A stretch of 64,000 bases of DNA from Thauera terpenica 58Eu (GCF_000443165.1 NZ_ATJV01000001.1:124001-188000); one strand, 5' to 3'. Numbered from the stretch's first letter, positions 27,589 to 38,392 are shown. A program made the numbers and translations. Notes: generated by a model from the letters alone, not told the origin.

Positions 27589-30500
27589 ATGTCCCAACGT
27601 CTTCGTGAAATTCCGTACAACTACACGTCGTTCTCCGATCGAGAGATCGTCATGCGCCTGCTCGGCAGCGAGGCTTGGGCGGTACTCGATGAACTGCGCG
27701 GCGAACGCGTCACCGGCCGCTCGGCACGCATGCTGTATGAGGTGCTGGGCGACATCTGGGTGGTGCGCCGCAACCCCTATCTCGAAGACGACCTGCTCGA
27801 CAGCCGGGAACGGCGTGAGGCCTTGATCGGTGCGCTGAACCATCGCCTCAACGAAATCGACAAGCGCCGCCAGGGCAACGACCTCGTCACCTTGCTGGTG
27901 GCGCGGACCCAGGAAGCGATCTCCAACTTCGAAGCCTGGTTCCACGCCACCGCGCGCCGGCGTAAATCGGTGCTGAAAGCCCTGACGCGCCACACCCGCC
28001 GCGGCAACATCCGCTTTGACGGCCACGCGCGCGTAAGCCACGTCACCGACGCCACCGACTGGCGCGTCGAATACCCCTTCGTCGTACTCTATCCGGACAC
28101 CGAGGAGGAGATGGCCCCGCTGGTGCGCGAGTGCATCACGCTTGGCCTGACCATCATTCCGCGCGGAGGCGGCACCGGCTATACGGGCGGCGCCATTCCG
28201 CTCGACGCCAGCTCGGTCGTCATCAACACCGAGAAGCTCATCGACATCGGCGCGGTCGAGGACATCAGCCTGCCTGATGTCGACGGCGAGCCGATGCGCT
28301 CACCCTACGCCACCATCCGCACCAGCGCAGGCGTGGTCACCGAACGCGTGGCCGAAGCGGCAAGTCTCGCAGGCCGGGTGTTCGCGGTTGACCCCACCTC
28401 GGCGAGCGCGTCCTGCGTTGGTGGCAACATCGCCATGAACGCCGGCGGCAAGAAGGCCGTGCTGTGGGGCACTGCGCTCGACAACCTGGCGTGGTGGAAG
28501 ATGGTCACGCCGGACGGCAACTGGCTGGAAGTCGATCGCCTCGACCACAACTTCGGCAAGATCCACGAGCAGCACACCGCGCGCTTCCGCCTGCGTCGAT
28601 TCGATGGCATCAGCTACAGGCTGCTGGGCGAGGAATTCCTCTCCCTGCCGGGCGCGCAATGCCGCAAGGTCGGGCTTGGCAAGGACGTGACCGACAAGTT
28701 CCTGGGCGGCATCCCGGGCGTGCAGAAGGAAGGCACGGACGGCCTGATCGTGGCCGCACGCTGGGTGCTGCACAAGATGCCGCCGGTGACCCGCACGGTG
28801 TGCCTGGAGTTCTTCGGCCAGGTGCGCGAAGCCGTACCCGCCATTGTCGAGATCACCGACTACTTCAAGCCCGGCGGCGCCGGCGAGGGCGCAGGCGTGC
28901 TGCTCGCCGGCCTCGAACACCTCGACGAGCGTTACGTCAAGGCGGTGGGCTATGCCACCAAGGCAAAGCGCCACGGCCGGCCAAAAATGGTGCTGATCGG
29001 CGACATCGTCGGCTTTGACGAGAACGCCGTGATGGCGGCCGCCTCGGAAGTCGTGCGCATGACCAACAGCCGCGGCGCCGAAGGCTTCATCGCCGTCAGC
29101 CCGGAACAGCGCAAGCGCTTCTGGCTCGAGCGCAGCCGCACCGCCGCCATTTCGCGGCACACCAATGCGTTCAAGATCAACGAGGACGTGGTCATCCCCC
29201 TGCCACGCATGGGGGAATACTGCGACGGCATCGAGCGCATCAACATCGAGCTCTCGCTGCAGAACAAGATCGAACTCTGCGACCGCCTCACCGAATTCCT
29301 GCACGGTGACCTGCCGCTGGACGTCAAGGACGAGATCGTCGACCGCGACACCCTGATCGCCGATCATCGCGCCCAGGCCCTGGAGCAGGTCGCCGGCGTG
29401 CGCCGACGCTGGCAGTGGCTGCTCGACCACCTCGACCTGGCGCTCGCCGCAGCCGAGACGCAGTTCGCCGACTACGGCATCCGCGCCGAGGCCTTGAGCA
29501 ACCGCACCGACGAGCCCACCCTCTTTCATCGCCTGCAGGATTATTCGATCCGGGTTTCATGGAAGGAGGAGCTGCGCCCACTGCTCGAGCAGACCTTCGA
29601 CGGCGCGCTGTTTGCGCGCATCCTGGCGCAGATCGGCGAGGTCCACCGCGCCGTGCTGCGCGGCCGTGTCTTTGTCGCGCTGCACATGCATGCCGGCGAC
29701 GGCAATGTGCACACCAATCTGCCGGTGAATTCCGACCATTACGAGATGCTGCAGACCGCGAACCGCACCGTGGATCGCATCATGGCGCTTGCGCGCAGCC
29801 TGGATGGGGTGATTTCCGGCGAACATGGCATCGGCATCACCAAGCTCGACTATCTCACCGACGATGAAATGGCCGAATTCTGGGCCTACAAGCACACGGT
29901 CGATCCGGAAGGCCGCTTCAACCGTGGCAAGCTCATGCGTGGCGGCAACCTCGACAACGCCTACACTCCCAGCTTCAACCTGATGGGACACGAGTCCATC
30001 ATCATGGAACAGACCGCTGTCGGCGAGATCGCCCACGACATCAAGGACTGCCTGCGTTGCGGCAAATGCAAGCCGGTGTGCTCCACCCATGTCCCGCGCG
30101 CCAACCTGCTGTACAGCCCGCGCGACAAGATTCTCAGCACCTCGCTGCTGATCGAGGCCTTCCTCTACGAAGAGCAGACTCGGCGTGGCGTGTCGCTGGC
30201 GCACTGGGCCGAGTTCGAGGACGTCGCCGACCACTGCACGGTCTGCCACAAGTGCGAAAAGCCCTGTCCGGTCGATATCGATTTCGGCGACGTGTCGATC
30301 AAGATGCGCAACCTGCTGCGCAAGGAAGGCAAGAAGTCCTTCAACCCGGGCAAGGCCGCAGCGATGGCCTTCCTCACCATCAAGGATCCAACCACGATCA
30401 AGGCGATGCGGATGGGCATGATGGGTTTCGGCTACAAGGCACAGCGCTGGGCGCACAGCACCGCCAAGAAGCTCGGCCTCATCCAGTCCCAGGTCAAGGC

Positions 30501-31458
30501 GCCACCCACCACCCTGGGCAAGGCCACGGTGAAGGCACAGGTGATTCACTTCATCAACAAGCCGATGCCAGGCAACCTGCCCAAGAAGACCAGCCGCGCG
30601 CTGCTCGACATCGAAGACGACAAGGTCATCCCGGTGATCCGCGACCCGAAAAAGGCCAATGGCGACTCGGACGCGGTGTTCTATTTCCCGGGCTGTGGCT
30701 CGGAGCGTCTGTTCAGCCAGGTCGGTCTCGCCACTCAGGCCATGCTCTACCACGTCGGCGCACACACGGTGTTGCCGCCGGGCTATCTGTGCTGCGGCTA
30801 CCCGCAGAGCGCAGCGGGCGAGGATGACAAGGGACAACGCATCACCACCGACAATCGCGTGCTGTTCCACCGCGTCTCCAACACGCTCAACTATCTCGAC
30901 ATCAAGACCGTGATCGTGTCCTGCGGCACCTGCATGGATCAGCTGCAGAAATACGAATTCGAGAAGATCTTCCCGGGCTGCCGCCTGCTCGACATCCATG
31001 AATACCTGATGGAAAAAGGCGTCAAGCTCGAAGGCGTGAACGGGGTGAAGTACATGTATCACCAGCCCTGCCACGACCCGATGAAGCTGCACTCGGGGGT
31101 CAAGGTCGCTACTGAGCTGATGGGGACGCGCGTCGATTTGTCCGAGCGCTGCTGCGGCGAGTCAGGCACGCTCGCAGTCGCGCGTCCGGACATCTCAACC
31201 CAGGTGCGCTTCCGCAAGCAGCAGGAGATCGAAAAGGGTGCGGCCATACTGCGCGCCGATGACCCCGCCGCGAAGATCAAGATGCTGACCTCCTGCCCCA
31301 GCTGCCTGCAGGGCATGCATCGCTATGCCAACGACGCCGGCGGCATCGAGCCCGACTACATCGTGGTCGAACTTGCAAAGCACCTGCTGGGCGAGAACTG
31401 GCTGCCGGACTACGTCGCCAAGGCTAACAGCGGCGGCATCGAGCGGGTCTTGCTGTAA
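27589..31458 (+). CDS. DUF3683 FAD-linked oxidase/Fe-S oxidoreductase (D-lactate dehydrogenase-like)
   Basis: A 1289-aa multidomain protein. In order: DUF3683 (about residues 1-75); FAD_binding_4 domain with [14 protein letters not shown] near 185; FAD-oxidase C-terminal domain with [16 protein letters not shown] near 700 and [13 protein letters not shown]; two 4Fe-4S motifs, [11 protein letters not shown] near 817 and [12 protein letters not shown] near 884; and CCG/heterodisulfide reductase-type domains ([31 protein letters not shown]). It likely oxidises a 2-hydroxy acid such as D-lactate and passes electrons to the respiratory chain. A TAAAAT -10-like element lies at 27547. Confidence 0.9.
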   Translation: MSQRLREIPYNYTSFSDREIVMRLLGSEAWAVLDELRGERVTGRSARMLYEVLGDIWVVRRNPYLEDDLLDSRERREALIGALNHRLNEIDKRRQGNDLVTLLVARTQEAISNFEAWFHATARRRKSVLKALTRHTRRGNIRFDGHARVSHVTDATDWRVEYPFVVLYPDTEEEMAPLVRECITLGLTIIPRGGGTGYTGGAIPLDASSVVINTEKLIDIGAVEDISLPDVDGEPMRSPYATIRTSAGVVTERVAEAASLAGRVFAVDPTSASASCVGGNIAMNAGGKKAVLWGTALDNLAWWKMVTPDGNWLEVDRLDHNFGKIHEQHTARFRLRRFDGISYRLLGEEFLSLPGAQCRKVGLGKDVTDKFLGGIPGVQKEGTDGLIVAARWVLHKMPPVTRTVCLEFFGQVREAVPAIVEITDYFKPGGAGEGAGVLLAGLEHLDERYVKAVGYATKAKRHGRPKMVLIGDIVGFDENAVMAAASEVVRMTNSRGAEGFIAVSPEQRKRFWLERSRTAAISRHTNAFKINEDVVIPLPRMGEYCDGIERINIELSLQNKIELCDRLTEFLHGDLPLDVKDEIVDRDTLIADHRAQALEQVAGVRRRWQWLLDHLDLALAAAETQFADYGIRAEALSNRTDEPTLFHRLQDYSIRVSWKEELRPLLEQTFDGALFARILAQIGEVHRAVLRGRVFVALHMHAGDGNVHTNLPVNSDHYEMLQTANRTVDRIMALARSLDGVISGEHGIGITKLDYLTDDEMAEFWAYKHTVDPEGRFNRGKLMRGGNLDNAYTPSFNLMGHESIIMEQTAVGEIAHDIKDCLRCGKCKPVCSTHVPRANLLYSPRDKILSTSLLIEAFLYEEQTRRGVSLAHWAEFEDVADHCTVCHKCEKPCPVDIDFGDVSIKMRNLLRKEGKKSFNPGKAAAMAFLTIKDPTTIKAMRMGMMGFGYKAQRWAHSTAKKLGLIQSQVKAPPTTLGKATVKAQVIHFINKPMPGNLPKKTSRALLDIEDDKVIPVIRDPKKANGDSDAVFYFPGCGSERLFSQVGLATQAMLYHVGAHTVLPPGYLCCGYPQSAAGEDDKGQRITTDNRVLFHRVSNTLNYLDIKTVIVSCGTCMDQLQKYEFEKIFPGCRLLDIHEYLMEKGVKLEGVNGVKYMYHQPCHDPMKLHSGVKVATELMGTRVDLSERCCGESGTLAVARPDISTQVRFRKQQEIEKGAAILRADDPAAKIKMLTSCPSCLQGMHRYANDAGGIEPDYIVVELAKHLLGENWLPDYVAKANSGGIERVLL

Positions 31459-31481
31459 GCAGCTGAAGACCTGACGCGACC

Positions 31482-31512
31482 GGGGCCGGAGAGCTTGCGC
31501 TCCTCCGGCCCC
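31482..31512. terminator. Bidirectional hairpin terminator
   Basis: Perfect 10-bp stem GGGGCCGGAG / CTCCGGCCCC with an 11-base loop, between the convergent oxidoreductase and sirtuin genes. The following T-content is weak (TGTTCATT) on the plus strand. Confidence 0.65.
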
Positions 31513-31542
31513 TGTTCATTGCGCACCGCTTGCATGTCGGAC

Positions 31543-32325
31543 TCAGTCCTCGGCCGGCTCGCGGGGATGAGTGCGGTACCAGAGCTCGTGCAGCGCGTCG
31601 CTCGCACCCATGCGCAGACGATATTCGACAAACCGACTCACCGCGGTATCGCCCGGGTTGACCTCGACGGTGGGCAGCCCTTGGCGCGCCGCCCACATCA
31701 CTGGTCCGGCGATATACGGAAAAACGCTGCTCGTACCAATGGAGACGATGAGGTCAAGCCCGCTCTCCAGCACGTGCTCGAGGCGCGCAACAGCGCCCGC
31801 TGGCAGCGCTTCGCCAAAGAGGACGATATCCGGACGCAGGGTGCCGCCACAGCGCGGGCATTCGGGCGGAATCTGCAGTCCGGCATAATCCGGCACCTGA
31901 CGCGCCTGCATGCAATCAGTGCAGCGCAAGCGGTGGACGTTGCCGTGAATCTCGATGAGTTGGCGTGAGCCGGCCTCCGCATGCAGGCCATCTACGTTCT
32001 GCGTCAACACGCACACCAGGTCCTTTTCGCGCTCGAACGCCGCAATCAGGCGATGCGCCGCATTGGGGCGTGCGCCACGGCAATTGCCTTCGATTTCGGC
32101 GATGTACTTCCACGAAATATCCGGCCGTCGCGCCATCATCTCACCCGACAAGGCCTCCTCTATGGTCAGCCCTTCGGCGGTCAGACGCTCGTGATAGAGG
32201 CCGCCGATGCCACGATAGGTCGGCAAGCCGGAATCGGCCGAAACACCAGCTCCGGTTATGAAAAGAACGCGCTGCGCCTGCGCCAGAAGCCGTGCGACGC
32301 GATCGACGGTATCGGCCTGCATCAT
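31543..32325 (-). CDS. cobB: SIR2-family NAD-dependent protein deacylase
   Basis: Removes acyl groups from protein lysines using NAD+. The 260-aa sirtuin has GAGVSADSGLPTYRG near residue 25, the catalytic region TQNVDGLH and EIHGNV, a zinc site CTDC...CPRCGG, and the NAD-binding GTSSVFPY near 200. The start is ATG 32325 (MMQADT) or the next codon. It lies downstream of pyrE and the hypothetical protein on the same strand, with a 12-bp gap, and may be cotranscribed with them. Confidence 0.92.
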   Translation of the reverse strand: MMQADTVDRVARLLAQAQRVLFITGAGVSADSGLPTYRGIGGLYHERLTAEGLTIEEALSGEMMARRPDISWKYIAEIEGNCRGARPNAAHRLIAAFEREKDLVCVLTQNVDGLHAEAGSRQLIEIHGNVHRLRCTDCMQARQVPDYAGLQIPPECPRCGGTLRPDIVLFGEALPAGAVARLEHVLESGLDLIVSIGTSSVFPYIAGPVMWAARQGLPTVEVNPGDTAVSRFVEYRLRMGASDALHELWYRTHPREPAED

Positions 32326-32337
32326 GCCCGCGGTCGC

Positions 32338-32994
32338 TCAGCGCCGGCCGGGTTGTGCGGCCGGGGTGGTGAGCCGGATATAGCGCTGGCGGTCCTCATC
32401 GAAGCGGTCGAGCACGGCTGCACGTTCGCGCATCTTGGCTGCGATCACACCGCGCTGTGCGACGATCTCGCCGTCCAGGCTGTGGATGTTCTCCTCGAGA
32501 ACCGGCGAGACATTACCCTCCCCGGCCTGGGCTGCCTCTTCGATCAGCACGCGCTGACGCTCGATGAGTTCGCCCTCGCGTTGACGCAGGACCTGAATCG
32601 CTCGATCGAGCGCGCCGATCTCACGATCTCGCCGCGCATCGAGCTGCGGCAGGCTGCGATAGGTTTCCAGCAAGGCCTCGTCCATGCGTTGCTGCTTGAG
32701 CTGCAGCGCCGCCTCGACGCGGCGCTCATTCACCTCGGCATCACGCGCTGCAATCTCCTCGGGGGTGAGCGGTGCCGGCACAACGCGGCGCACGGTTCCT
32801 GAGGGGCTGACTTCGCGATAAGCCCGTCCATAACAGGCCTCGGGCAGAATATCGCCGCACACCGGCTGGCCACCGACGTCGCAGCAATAGATCATGCGCG
32901 CAGCAGGCGACTGCGCCAGCGCGGCAGCCGGCGTCAAGGATACCCCCATGAGCGCGAGTGTTACGCTGACAAGCTCAGCGCGACGAGATGCCAT
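32338..32994 (-). CDS. Secreted coiled-coil protein with Cys-rich N-terminus
   Basis: Not assigned to a named family with confidence. The 218-aa product has a signal peptide (residues 1 to about 28, ending in ALAQ), then a short Cys-rich segment with four Cys ([13 protein letters not shown] and EAC), somewhat like DUF4124 proteins, and a long charged coiled coil (about 75-205). ATG 32994 overlaps the end of pyrE by 20 bp, so translation is probably coupled. The likely location is the periplasm. Confidence 0.75.
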   Translation of the reverse strand: MASRRAELVSVTLALMGVSLTPAAALAQSPAARMIYCCDVGGQPVCGDILPEACYGRAYREVSPSGTVRRVVPAPLTPEEIAARDAEVNERRVEAALQLKQQRMDEALLETYRSLPQLDARRDREIGALDRAIQVLRQREGELIERQRVLIEEAAQAGEGNVSPVLEENIHSLDGEIVAQRGVIAAKMRERAAVLDRFDEDRQRYIRLTTPAAQPGRR

Positions 32995-33625
32995 ATTGCG
33001 TCCTGTAGTTCTGCACCGCGCCCAGGTTTGCCGCGAGCTCGGGACTGTCCGCGAGATAGGCGACGAGGTCATCGAGTGTTGCCACCGCGATCACCGGAAT
33101 GTCGTAATTCTCGCGCACTTCCTGTACCGCTGAAAGCGCCCCCTTGCCACGCTCCATGCGGTCCAGCGCAATGACCACGCCTGCCGGCGTCGCGCCTGCA
33201 GCGCGGATGATCTCCACCGACTCGCGCACCGAGGTCCCCGCAGAGATGACATCGTCGAGAATCAACACCCGCCCCTTGAGCGCCGCGCCGATCAAGCTGC
33301 CGCCTTCACCATGGTCTTTCGCCTCCTTGCGATTGAAGGCGAAGGGCAGATCGACGCCGGCTTCGGCGAGCCGGATCGCCGTTCCTGCCACCAGCGGAAT
33401 GCCCTTGTAGGCTGGGCCAAACAACATGTCACATGCCAGGCCCGAATCACGGATGGCACGCGCGTAATAACCACATAGCTCACGAAACGAGGCGCCGTCA
33501 TCGAACAGACCGGCGTTGAAGAAATAAGGCGAGTTGCGACCTGCCTTGGTCACAAACGCACCAAAACGAAGTACGCCCTTACGACAGGCTAAGGCGATGA
33601 AATCCCGGCTAAAATCCACAATCAT
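32975..33625 (-). CDS. pyrE: Orotate phosphoribosyltransferase
   Basis: Forms OMP from orotate and PRPP in pyrimidine synthesis. The 216-aa product has the N-terminal [10 protein letters not shown], a [10 protein letters not shown] active-site loop, [12 protein letters not shown] near 100, and the PRPP-binding motif [13 protein letters not shown] near 124. ATG 33625 fits other PyrE N-termini (MIVDFSRDF); an in-frame start at 33643 adds six residues. It is divergent from xth, with only 33 bp between the start codons. Confidence 0.96.
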   Translation of the reverse strand: MIVDFSRDFIALACRKGVLRFGAFVTKAGRNSPYFFNAGLFDDGASFRELCGYYARAIRDSGLACDMLFGPAYKGIPLVAGTAIRLAEAGVDLPFAFNRKEAKDHGEGGSLIGAALKGRVLILDDVISAGTSVRESVEIIRAAGATPAGVVIALDRMERGKGALSAVQEVRENYDIPVIAVATLDDLVAYLADSPELAANLGAVQNYRTQYGISSR

Positions 33626-33658
33626 CCGGCTGCACTGCAGCATTCCAGGAAACCGCCA

Positions 33659-34441
33659 ATGTTACGCATCATCTCCCTCAACCTCAACGGTATCCGCTCG
33701 GCAGTCAGCAAAGGCTTTCTCGATTGGCTGGCACAACAAGATGCCGACCTCATCTGCCTGCAGGAACTGAAAGCCCGGAGCGCCGACCTCAGCCCGGCAA
33801 TGCGCAGCCCCACAGGGCTGCAGGGCTGGTTCCATCACGCCGAAAAGAAGGGCTACAGCGGCGTGGGGATCTACAGCCGACACGCCCCGGACCGTGTCAT
33901 CGAAGGCCTGGGCATCGCCGATATCGACGCCGAAGGCCGCTTCCTGCAGCTTGATTTCGGCAAGCTGTCGGTGGTTTCGCTCTACCTGCCCTCGGGATCC
34001 AGTTCGGAAGAGCGCCTGCAGATCAAGTTCAGCTTCATGGAGCGCTTCCTGCCACACATGGCGGCCTTGTCTGCAAGCGGTCAGGAGATCGTGGTGTGCG
34101 GCGACTGGAACATTGCCCACCGTGAGCTTGACCTGAAAAACTGGAAGTCCAACCAGAAGAACTCCGGCTTCCTGCCCGCCGAGCGCGCCTGGCTCAGCCG
34201 CCTGTTCGACGAGCAGGGCTGGGTCGACGTCTACCGCCGCCTTCATCCGGAGGCCACGGACGCTTGCTACACCTGGTGGTCGAACCGCGGCCAGGCGTGG
34301 GCAAAGAACGTCGGCTGGCGACTGGATTACCAGATCGCCACGCCGGCGCTGGCGGCAAGCGCGCGCACGGCCGAGGTCTACAAGACACAGCGCTTCTCTG
34401 ACCACGCGCCGCTGACGGTGGATTACGACTGGTCGCTCTAA
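33659..34441 (+). CDS. xth: Exodeoxyribonuclease III family protein
   Basis: AP endonuclease/3'-5' exonuclease of base-excision repair. The 260-aa product has all family motifs: [10 protein letters not shown] near residue 6, the metal-binding Glu in [17 protein letters not shown], the catalytic [12 protein letters not shown] near 148, the WWSNR stretch, and the C-terminal [12 protein letters not shown]. Start ATG 33659. The pyrE/xth head-to-head order is common in betaproteobacteria. Confidence 0.95.
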   Translation: MLRIISLNLNGIRSAVSKGFLDWLAQQDADLICLQELKARSADLSPAMRSPTGLQGWFHHAEKKGYSGVGIYSRHAPDRVIEGLGIADIDAEGRFLQLDFGKLSVVSLYLPSGSSSEERLQIKFSFMERFLPHMAALSASGQEIVVCGDWNIAHRELDLKNWKSNQKNSGFLPAERAWLSRLFDEQGWVDVYRRLHPEATDACYTWWSNRGQAWAKNVGWRLDYQIATPALAASARTAEVYKTQRFSDHAPLTVDYDWSL

Positions 34442-34573
34442 GCGACTCGGCGTCCGCCTACACCGCTTTCAGCACCTGCTTACGCATCATTCATTGCGGC
34501 TGGACGCCCTGGGGGTTAACCTTGAGCAACAGGATCGTGCATAACTTCTTGAACCACTGACAGGAGAATCACC

Positions 34574-34885
34574 ATGGCAACGACCCAGAACCCCTCCAAG
34601 GACAAGCTCGTCAACGACCTCAAGTCCCTGATGTCGGACGCCGAGGAGCTGCTCAAGCTCACCGCCGAACAGCAGGGCGGCAAGCTGGATGACCTGCGCG
34701 CCCGCATCGGTGATCGCGTCGCAATCGCCAGGGAGCGCCTCGCCGACGCCGAGGCTGCGATCGTCGACACCGGCAGGAAGGCCGTTCGTGTCACCGATGA
34801 CTACGTGCACGAGAACCCCTGGCAGTCGGTGGGGGTCGCCGCCGGCGTCGCCTTCCTGCTCGGCCTGCTGGTCAGCCGTCGCTGA
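34574..34885 (+). CDS. DUF883 (ElaB/YqjD-type) membrane-anchored protein
   Basis: A 103-aa protein with a charged helical N-terminal part (SLMSDAEELLKLTAEQQGG) and a C-terminal membrane anchor beginning at the family motif HENPWQSVGVAAG, ending VSRR. E. coli homologues attach ribosomes or mark stationary phase at the inner membrane. AGGAG lies eight bases before the ATG. It is the first of a three-gene unit with YqjE- and YqjK-like genes. Confidence 0.9.
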   Translation: MATTQNPSKDKLVNDLKSLMSDAEELLKLTAEQQGGKLDDLRARIGDRVAIARERLADAEAAIVDTGRKAVRVTDDYVHENPWQSVGVAAGVAFLLGLLVSRR

Positions 34886-34889
34886 TTCG

Positions 34890-35273
34890 ATGAGCTCCGC
34901 GCCCAGACCACGTCTCGCCGAAAGCCTGCACGGCATCGTCGATGCCGGACTGCAGACGGTGCAGACGCGGCTGGAACTGCTCGCGATCGAGCTCCAGGAG
35001 GAAAAGCTCCGCCTCGCCGGCCTCGCGCTCAACGCGGTGCTGGCGGGGCTGCTGCTCGGTTTCGGGCTGATGTTCCTGCTGGTGTTCCTGACCGTGCTGT
35101 TCTGGGAAGAGCACCGCCTGCTCGCGCTCGGCATTTCCACCGCCATCTGCCTGATCGGCGGGCTGCTCGCTGCGAGCAAGGCAGCACACGCATTTCGCAG
35201 TGGCACAAAGCTTTTTTCTGCCAGCCTCGCCGAGCTCACACGCGACCGTGCGGCGCTGCGCGAGCCGGACTGA
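34890..35273 (+). CDS. YqjE-like phage holin-superfamily membrane protein
   Basis: A 127-aa protein: an amphipathic N-terminal helix (about residues 8-45), two membrane helices (about 47-72 and 77-98) separated by an EEHRLLA turn, then a charged tail. This matches the YqjE/holin III superfamily usually found next to DUF883. ATG 34890 starts 4 bp after the DUF883 stop; a longer frame from 34689 only reads through that gene. Role unknown, in the envelope. Confidence 0.85.
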   Translation: MSSAPRPRLAESLHGIVDAGLQTVQTRLELLAIELQEEKLRLAGLALNAVLAGLLLGFGLMFLLVFLTVLFWEEHRLLALGISTAICLIGGLLAASKAAHAFRSGTKLFSASLAELTRDRAALREPD

Positions 35274-35290
35274 AGGCGGCGGCACCCGCG

Positions 35291-35692
35291 ATGAATCCCC
35301 ACCAGATCGATCTCGCGCTGCGCAAGCAAAAGCTGCAGATGCAGATCGCCACTCAGCGTGCCGACATGACGCGACGCCTCGCCGGCATCGATGGCGCGCT
35401 CGATCGCGTCGATTCGCTGCGCGAACACCTCGCATGGGCAAAGGACAAGATCCCGCTGCTGTCGGCTGCACTCATCGTGGTGCTGCTTGCAAAGCCCAAG
35501 CTCACGCTCAGACTTGCCAGGCGCGCCTGGGTGAGCTGGTTGCTGGCGCGCCAACTGCGCGGCGGGCGGTTTGCGGCGCTGCTGCCCGGCGCCATCCCGC
35601 TGCTGCGCGGGCTGCTCGCACTGATCAGGCGCCGGATCGAGCCTTCGGCAGAATCAGGTTCAACAGGACCGCGACCACGGCGCACAGGCTGA
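35291..35692 (+). CDS. YqjK-like protein
   Basis: A 133-aa basic protein with an N-terminal coiled coil (residues ~4-50), a hydrophobic stretch around 53-68 and further non-polar segments near 98-115. Position after DUF883 and YqjE is that of yqjK. The C-terminal 22 codons overlap uraA on the other strand (35625-35692). The tail is Pro/Arg/Gly-rich, which may simply result from the overlap. Confidence 0.78.
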   Translation: MNPHQIDLALRKQKLQMQIATQRADMTRRLAGIDGALDRVDSLREHLAWAKDKIPLLSAALIVVLLAKPKLTLRLARRAWVSWLLARQLRGGRFAALLPGAIPLLRGLLALIRRRIEPSAESGSTGPRPRRTG

Positions 35693-36872
35693 CACCCTGC
35701 AAGGTCAGTCCGTCGAAGTTGAGCGCCAGACCGCCGATACCCATCACCAGCACCGAAGACACGATCACCAGATTGCGCGGCTGTTCAAGATCGACACGCG
35801 CCTTGATCAGGGTATTGAGTCCGATGCTCGCCACCGAACCGAACATCAGCATCATGATGCCGCCCATCACCGGCACCGGCACGGTCGCCAGCAACGCGTT
35901 GAACTTGCCAAAGAAGGCCAGAACAATCGCCAGCCCTGCCGCCCAGGTCATGATCGCCGGATTGTAGTTCCTGGTCAGCGTCACCGCCCCCGTCACCTCG
36001 GAGTAGGTCGTGATCGGCGGGCCGCCTATCATTCCGGCGAAAAGCACCCCCAGCCCATCACCCAGCAAGGTGCGGTGCAGGCCGGGTTTCTCGGTGTAGT
36101 CCTTGCCGGTCACGCCGCCAATGGCAAGGACGTCGCCGACATGCTCGATCGCGGGCGCAAGCGCGACCGGCAACATGAACAGCACCGCCGCCCATTCGAA
36201 GCGAGGGGTGACGAAGGCCGGCATGGAGAACCAGGGGGCGGCCGCCAGGGGCGCGAAATCCACCAGACCAAGCAGGACCGCCACCATGTAACCTGCGAGC
36301 ACACCGCTCAGGATGGGCACCAGGCTGAGAAAGCCGCGCGCGAAGATCGCCACCACTACCGTCACGCTGAACGCAACACCGGCCACCGCGAGCGCGGTGG
36401 CATAAGGCACGAGCTCGATACGGCCATCACCGCTGCGCCCCATCGCCATATTGACGCCGACCGCGGCGAGCGACAGGCCGATGATCATGATGATGGGCCC
36501 CACCACCACCGGCGGCATGTAGCGATGGACAATCTCTGCTCCGTGCTTCCACACCAGCCCGGCAAAGAGGAAATACACCAGGGACACGCAGGCCAGCGCA
36601 CCCGTCGTCGCCGCCACGCCCCAGTTCTGCATGCTGAAGATGATAGGCGCGATGAAGGCGAAGCTGGAGCCGAGAAAGATCGGCACCTGGCGCCCGGTGA
36701 CGAGCTGGAACAGCAGCGTACCCACGCCCGCGCCGAGCAGGGCGAGGCTGGGATCGAGGCCGGTCAGCAGCGGCACCAGCACCAGGGCGCCGAAGGCGAC
36801 AAACAGAATCTGGGCACCGGAAATGGCCTGCCGCCACATGGGCTCGACAGACTCGATGGGAATTTCACGCAT
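35625..36872 (-). CDS. uraA: Uracil permease (NCS2/UraA family)
   Basis: Proton-coupled uracil importer with about 14 membrane segments in 415 aa. Seen: the N-terminal QMLFVAFGALVLVPLLTG-like stretch, the substrate-binding SSFAFIAPI near residue 72, the EHVGDV helix near 240, and the signature GGPPITTYSEVTGAVTLT near 285. ATG 36872 removes ten non-conserved residues of a longer frame. Downstream of upp, so uracil uptake and salvage are paired. The 3' end overlaps the convergent yqjK-like gene. Confidence 0.93.
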   Translation of the reverse strand: MREIPIESVEPMWRQAISGAQILFVAFGALVLVPLLTGLDPSLALLGAGVGTLLFQLVTGRQVPIFLGSSFAFIAPIIFSMQNWGVAATTGALACVSLVYFLFAGLVWKHGAEIVHRYMPPVVVGPIIMIIGLSLAAVGVNMAMGRSGDGRIELVPYATALAVAGVAFSVTVVVAIFARGFLSLVPILSGVLAGYMVAVLLGLVDFAPLAAAPWFSMPAFVTPRFEWAAVLFMLPVALAPAIEHVGDVLAIGGVTGKDYTEKPGLHRTLLGDGLGVLFAGMIGGPPITTYSEVTGAVTLTRNYNPAIMTWAAGLAIVLAFFGKFNALLATVPVPVMGGIMMLMFGSVASIGLNTLIKARVDLEQPRNLVIVSSVLVMGIGGLALNFDGLTLQGVSLCAVVAVLLNLILPKARSGA

Positions 36873-36892
36873 CTTGATTCTCCGCCCCTTGG

Positions 36893-36910
36893 CGCCGGTC
36901 ACGACCGGCG
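36893..36910. other. Perfect inverted repeat between upp and uraA
   Basis: CGCCGGTC-AC-GACCGGCG, ending 21 bases upstream of the uraA start codon within the probable upp-uraA transcript. A real hairpin would need to open the central pair or two for a loop. It could tune expression between the two genes; there is no T-run for termination. Confidence 0.4.
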
Positions 36911-36945
36911 AGGCATTGTCGTTATTTCAGGAAAGTTGCCGCAGC

Positions 36946-37578
36946 TCAGTTGTGGCGGGTACCGAAGATCTTGTCGCCCGCATCACCGAGGCCCGGAATG
37001 ATGTAACCGTTCTCATCTAGATGGCTGTCGATGCTGGCGGTGAAGATGTCGACGTCCGGATGGCGTGCGTTCATCAATGCAATGCCTTCCGGCGCAGCCA
37101 CCAGCACCAGCGCACGCACCTGGGCACAGCCATTGCGCTTGAGCATATCGACGGTGGCCACCATCGACCCTCCGGTCGCCAGCATCGGGTCGATGATCAG
37201 CGCCATGCGTTCATTGAGCTGACCGACGAACTTCTCGAAATAGGGTGCAGGCTGCAGGGTCGCCTCATTGCGTGCGATTCCCACCACGCTGACCTTTGCA
37301 CTCGGCATCATGTCCAGCACCCCATCGAGCATGCCCACCCCGGCGCGCAGAATCGGCACCACGGTAACCTTCTTGCCCTTGATCTGCTCGATCTGCACTG
37401 GCCCTGCCCAGCCCTCGATCTGCACTGACTCCAGCACAAAGTCCTTGCATGCCTCGTAGGCAAGCAGGCGCGCAAGCTCGGCGGTAAGCTCGCGGAATTT
37501 CTTGGTGCTGATGTTGGCCTCACGCATCAGGCCGATCTTGTGGCGCACGAGCGGGTGGCGAATTTCGTGGATGGGCAT
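36946..37578 (-). CDS. upp: Uracil phosphoribosyltransferase
   Basis: Salvages uracil to UMP with PRPP. The 210-aa product begins [19 protein letters not shown], has the PRPP motif [14 protein letters not shown] near residue 127 and the uracil-binding C-terminus [17 protein letters not shown] 37578 is the family start; the open frame extends 59 codons upstream without conservation. uraA follows 73 bp downstream on the same strand; hpt is divergent. Confidence 0.96.
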   Translation of the reverse strand: MPIHEIRHPLVRHKIGLMREANISTKKFRELTAELARLLAYEACKDFVLESVQIEGWAGPVQIEQIKGKKVTVVPILRAGVGMLDGVLDMMPSAKVSVVGIARNEATLQPAPYFEKFVGQLNERMALIIDPMLATGGSMVATVDMLKRNGCAQVRALVLVAAPEGIALMNARHPDVDIFTASIDSHLDENGYIIPGLGDAGDKIFGTRHN

Positions 37579-37772
37579 GGAGAGTTCCGGGCAAGGGGAC
37601 GGAGACGAAGCTGGCCTCTTTTTACCGTGCTGCCGATCGGCACACAAGCGCATAAACCACAGCAAGGCGATTCGACCGCGCTTGCGCCGTCGCCGGAGCG
37701 TCGCCGTCGTGGGTTCGGCGTTAAAATGGGCGGTCCGAATACGTCCTGGGCGCACGCCCGCAGTTCACCGAC

Positions 37773-38330
37773 ATGACCCTCAACCTGGAAGAAATAGAAC
37801 GCGCGCGCGACGAGGCCGACTGCCTGGCCGACGACGCCACCGTGGAAGCCGCGCTCGACCGCATGGCCGAAGCCATCACCGCGCGCCTCGCCGACCGCAA
37901 TCCGCTCGTCTATGCGGTAATGAACGGGGCACTCATCTTCGCCGGACGCATCCTGCCCCGCCTGCCCTTTCCACTCGAACTCGCCTACCTGCACGCCACG
38001 CGCTACGGCAACGCCTTGCAAGGCACGCTACTCGACTGGCGCGTACGCCCGACACAGGATCTACGCGGGCGCACCGTCCTCGTGCTCGACGACATCCTCG
38101 ATGAAGGCCATACCCTGAAAGCCATCATCGAGCACCTGCAGGCCGAGGGCGCGAGCGAGGTGCTGTCAGCCGTCCTGGTACACAAGTTGCACACGCGCAA
38201 GGCCACACCCGACATGCGCGCCGATTTCAGCGGGCTGGACATCGCCGATCGCTTCCTGTTTGGATGCGGCATGGACTATAAGGGTTACTGGCGCAATGCA
38301 CCCGGTATCTACGCCGTCAAAGGTTTGTAA
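37773..38330 (+). CDS. hpt: Hypoxanthine-guanine phosphoribosyltransferase
   Basis: Purine salvage enzyme making IMP or GMP from the base and PRPP. A 185-aa type I PRTase: MNGALIFAG (metal/PPi loop) near residue 50, PRPP motif VLVLDDILDEGHTL near 107, a KATPDMRADFSGLDI stretch and the C-terminal FGCGMDYKGYWRN. Start ATG 37773. Divergent from upp, grouping purine and pyrimidine salvage. Confidence 0.92.
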   Translation: MTLNLEEIERARDEADCLADDATVEAALDRMAEAITARLADRNPLVYAVMNGALIFAGRILPRLPFPLELAYLHATRYGNALQGTLLDWRVRPTQDLRGRTVLVLDDILDEGHTLKAIIEHLQAEGASEVLSAVLVHKLHTRKATPDMRADFSGLDIADRFLFGCGMDYKGYWRNAPGIYAVKGL

Positions 38331-38392
38331 GTCCAGGGTCTGCAAGTCAAGAACCCGCCCCGCCCACCCCCGAGCTACCAGGGAGACCGCAC

